From positions 1 to 7,296 of the forward strand of contig CANNUR010000149.1 in NCBI GenBank assembly GCA_947523045.1: a stretch of 7,296 bases of DNA, written 5' to 3'. Position numbers and translations under genes: made by a program. Shown here in pieces: positions 5,840 to 7,296 of this stretch; positions within the stretch are counted from its first letter, which is position 1, and each line of letters starts with the position of its first letter. This DNA is from an uncultured Prosthecobacter sp. (GTDB lineage: Bacteria > Verrucomicrobiota > Verrucomicrobiia > Verrucomicrobiales > Verrucomicrobiaceae). A model generated the notes under the pieces. The model was not told the DNA's origin and ran no database searches. It was given only the letters and a program-made list of their open reading frames with translations.

Positions 5840-5842
5840 GGA
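5838..5842 (+). promoter_or_regulatory. pilR ribosome binding site inside the pilS stop
   Basis: GAGGA shares bases with the pilS TGA stop and lies four bases before the pilR ATG at 5847. It decides this start over the longer open frame reaching back into pilS, and implies that ribosomes ending pilS re-initiate on pilR. Confidence 0.7.
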
Positions 5843-5846
5843 CGCG

Positions 5847-7265
5847 ATGACCAGCTCAACACTTCCCCCGGAAAATGCTGCGGAGCGGCGCCGGACGGCT
5901 CCGGTGACCGATGTCCTCATCGTTGATGACGAAGACGACATCCGTGAGCTGATCGAAATGTCCCTGCTGCGCATGGGCCTCGGCGCCGAGGGTGCCGGCA
6001 CGGTCGCCGAAGCGCGCGCATTGCTCGCCAGCCGGCGTTACCGGCTGTGTCTCACCGACATGCGCCTGCCGGATGGCGACGGCCTCGAGCTGGTCGAATA
6101 CATCCAGCAAGCTCACCCGGGCCTGCCGGTGGCGGTGATCACCGCTTTTGCCAGCGTCGACACCGCCATCCGCGCCCTCAAGCTCGGTGCTTTCGACTTC
6201 GTCACCAAGCCGATCGAATTCAAGGTGTTGCGCGAACTGATCCAGCACGCCCTCAAGCTCGAACCCGAGTCAGCTCCGTCCGCCGCCGCTGTAGAGAGCG
6301 GCCGCGAGCTGATCGGCGCCTCGCCGGCCTTCGTCGAGCTCTGCGCCCAGGCCGAAAAACTTGCCCGCACCCAGGCGCCGGTGTTCATCCTTGGCGAATC
6401 CGGCACCGGCAAGGAAGTCATCGCCCGCTTCATCCATCAGCGCAGCACCCGCGCTGCCGGTCCTTTCGTGCCGGTCAACTGCGGCGCGATCTCGCCCGAG
6501 CTGATGGAAAGCGAATTCTTCGGCCATCGCAAGGGCAGCTTCACCGGCGCCAGCAGCGACCGCGAAGGCCTGTTCCAGGCGGCGCGCGGCGGCACCCTGT
6601 TTCTCGATGAAATCGGTGAACTGCCGCTCGCCATGCAGGTCAAGCTGCTGCGCGCCCTGCAGGAGCGTGCCGTGCGCGCCGTTGGCGGCCGCGAAGAAGA
6701 AGCGGTCGATGTGCGCATCCTCTCCGCCTCCCACCAGGATCTCGCCCGCCTGGTTGAACAGGGCCGCTTCCGTCAGGATCTGTTCTTCCGCATCAACGTC
6801 ATCAACCTGCGCCTGCCCCCTCTACGCGAACGCAGCGCCGACATCGAACTGCTCGCCGCCCACATCCTGCAGCGCCTCGGCGAACGTGAACAGCGCCGCA
6901 TGCCTGTCCTCAGCCCTGCCGCGCTCGCTGCCTTGCAGGCCTACGCCTTCCCCGGCAATGTGCGCGAACTCGAAAACCTGCTCGAACGCGCCTGCGCCCT
7001 GTGCGAAAGCAGCACCATCAGCGTCGACGACCTCGGTCTTGAGCCGTCCTCAGTGCAGTTTTCAGTGTCGTCCTCAGTGTCATCCTCAGTACCGTCTTCG
7101 GTGCCACTCTCCGCCCCGGTCCCGACATCACCTGCTGCCATCGTCAGCTCCCCAATCCTGTCCGCCACCGCCCCGGGCGAAGCCGAAATCACCGCCGCCG
7201 CCCTGGCTCTCGGCCTCAGTCCCCGCCAGCTCCGTTATCGTCTGCGCAAGTGGAATATCCTCTGA
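5847..7265 (+). CDS. pilR: Sigma-54-dependent response regulator PilR with altered C-terminus
   Basis: A cytosolic transcription activator that, once phosphorylated by PilS, remodels sigma-54 RNA polymerase at pilA and other motility promoters. It has 472 residues against about 445 in Pseudomonas aeruginosa. The receiver domain (about 22-135) has Asp27/Asp28, phosphorylated Asp71 ([11 protein letters not shown]), Thr99 and Lys121. The AAA+ domain has Walker A GESGTGKE at 183-190, the sigma-54 loop GSFTGA at 230-235 (Ser for Ala, as in other PilR proteins), Walker B GGTLFLDE at 248-255, arginine-finger region RFRQDLFFR, and [15 protein letters not shown]. The C-terminal Fis-like domain keeps its last two helices ([25 protein letters not shown], 448-472, in two parts). 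The usual preceding helix, around ERKLI..ALEETRWN, is absent; a Ser/Val/Pro/Ala-rich linker with a tetrapeptide repeat (402-421) stands there. DNA binding or dimer formation may therefore differ. The frame is intact. Confidence 0.93.
   Translation: MTSSTLPPENAAERRRTAPVTDVLIVDDEDDIRELIEMSLLRMGLGAEGAGTVAEARALLASRRYRLCLTDMRLPDGDGLELVEYIQQAHPGLPVAVITAFASVDTAIRALKLGAFDFVTKPIEFKVLRELIQHALKLEPESAPSAAAVESGRELIGASPAFVELCAQAEKLARTQAPVFILGESGTGKEVIARFIHQRSTRAAGPFVPVNCGAISPELMESEFFGHRKGSFTGASSDREGLFQAARGGTLFLDEIGELPLAMQVKLLRALQERAVRAVGGREEEAVDVRILSASHQDLARLVEQGRFRQDLFFRINVINLRLPPLRERSADIELLAAHILQRLGEREQRRMPVLSPAALAALQAYAFPGNVRELENLLERACALCESSTISVDDLGLEPSSVQFSVSSSVSSSVPSSVPLSAPVPTSPAAIVSSPILSATAPGEAEITAAALALGLSPRQLRYRLRKWNIL
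7050..7109 (+). repeat. In-frame 12-bp tandem repeat, five degenerate units, in pilR
   Basis: Units begin at 7050, 7062, 7074, 7086 and 7098, each starting TCAGT (TCGGT in the last): TCAGTGCAGTTT, TCAGTGTCGTCC, TCAGTGTCATCC, TCAGTACCGTCT, TCGGTGCCACTC. They encode [16 protein letters not shown] and SVPL. Units 2 and 3 differ at a single base, which suggests recent duplication. Copy-number change would add or remove four residues without a frameshift. Confidence 0.85.
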
Positions 7266-7296
7266 AGTCCGGTCAGAACCAATCAATTGAGCGCGC

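Noticed and set aside
5559..5846. Upstream extension of the pilR frame to an ATG at 5559
   Set aside because: It overlaps the pilS ATPase domain in another frame, whereas the ATG at 5847 has a ribosome binding site and begins just before the receiver domain.
6534..6551. GSFTGA in place of GAFTGA in the sigma-54 contact loop of PilR
   Set aside because: PilR of Pseudomonas aeruginosa also has Ser here, so it is normal for the family and not a sign of lost activity.
7266..7296. Terminator or gene after pilR
   Set aside because: Only 31 bases remain and no hairpin or start is visible.

Overview
The window is two unrelated pieces of DNA joined near position 1370. Positions 1 to about 1370 look actinobacterial: very GC-rich, with minus-strand coding and strongly G/C-ending codons. 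Positions from about 1370 to the end look like a beta- or gammaproteobacterium: a TamA-type outer-membrane barrel, a PP0621-pilS-pilR cluster and intergenic palindromic repeats. The join cuts a coding region on each side, so an assembly or library chimera is far likelier than a natural fusion. A long open frame (550-1767) runs through the join and would translate as a false fusion protein.

Left piece (minus strand). The 3' part of a gene for a beta-rich, probably exported protein of unknown function (487 to ~1371) is followed, with a GTGA overlap, by a short-chain dehydrogenase/reductase (490 to 1). The reductase runs off the window before its YxxxK motif.

Right piece. It opens with the last ~131 residues of TamA (to 1767). 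A 230-base convergent intergenic region follows, holding three hairpin repeat elements and no gene. Next, on the minus strand, are mtnA (5-methylthioribose-1-phosphate isomerase) and, overlapping it as TGATG, a class II aldolase of the FucA/Ald2 type. The residues of the aldolase fit a retro-aldolase better than the MtnB dehydratase. The pair therefore probably forms the last two steps of the 'DHAP shunt', which turns methylthioribose- or deoxyribose-phosphate left over from S-adenosylmethionine reactions into DHAP and an aldehyde. Almost identical copies of the repeat, in the same orientation, flank this two-gene cassette.

A divergent intergenic region (3749-4014) carries another repeat, a 15-nt palindrome and an extended -10 promoter. 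That promoter leads into a tight operon: a small membrane-anchored PP0621 protein, the PilS sensor kinase and the PilR sigma-54 activator, which would control type IV pilin transcription. PilR is unusual. A five-unit 12-bp tandem repeat encodes an SVxS-type linker just where the first helix of its C-terminal Fis-like DNA-binding domain should be.

I see no CRISPR array, tRNA, rRNA, integrase, transposase or defence system. The observations most worth checking are the chimera, the aldolase assignment, the hairpin family with compensatory stem changes and the remodelled PilR C-terminus.
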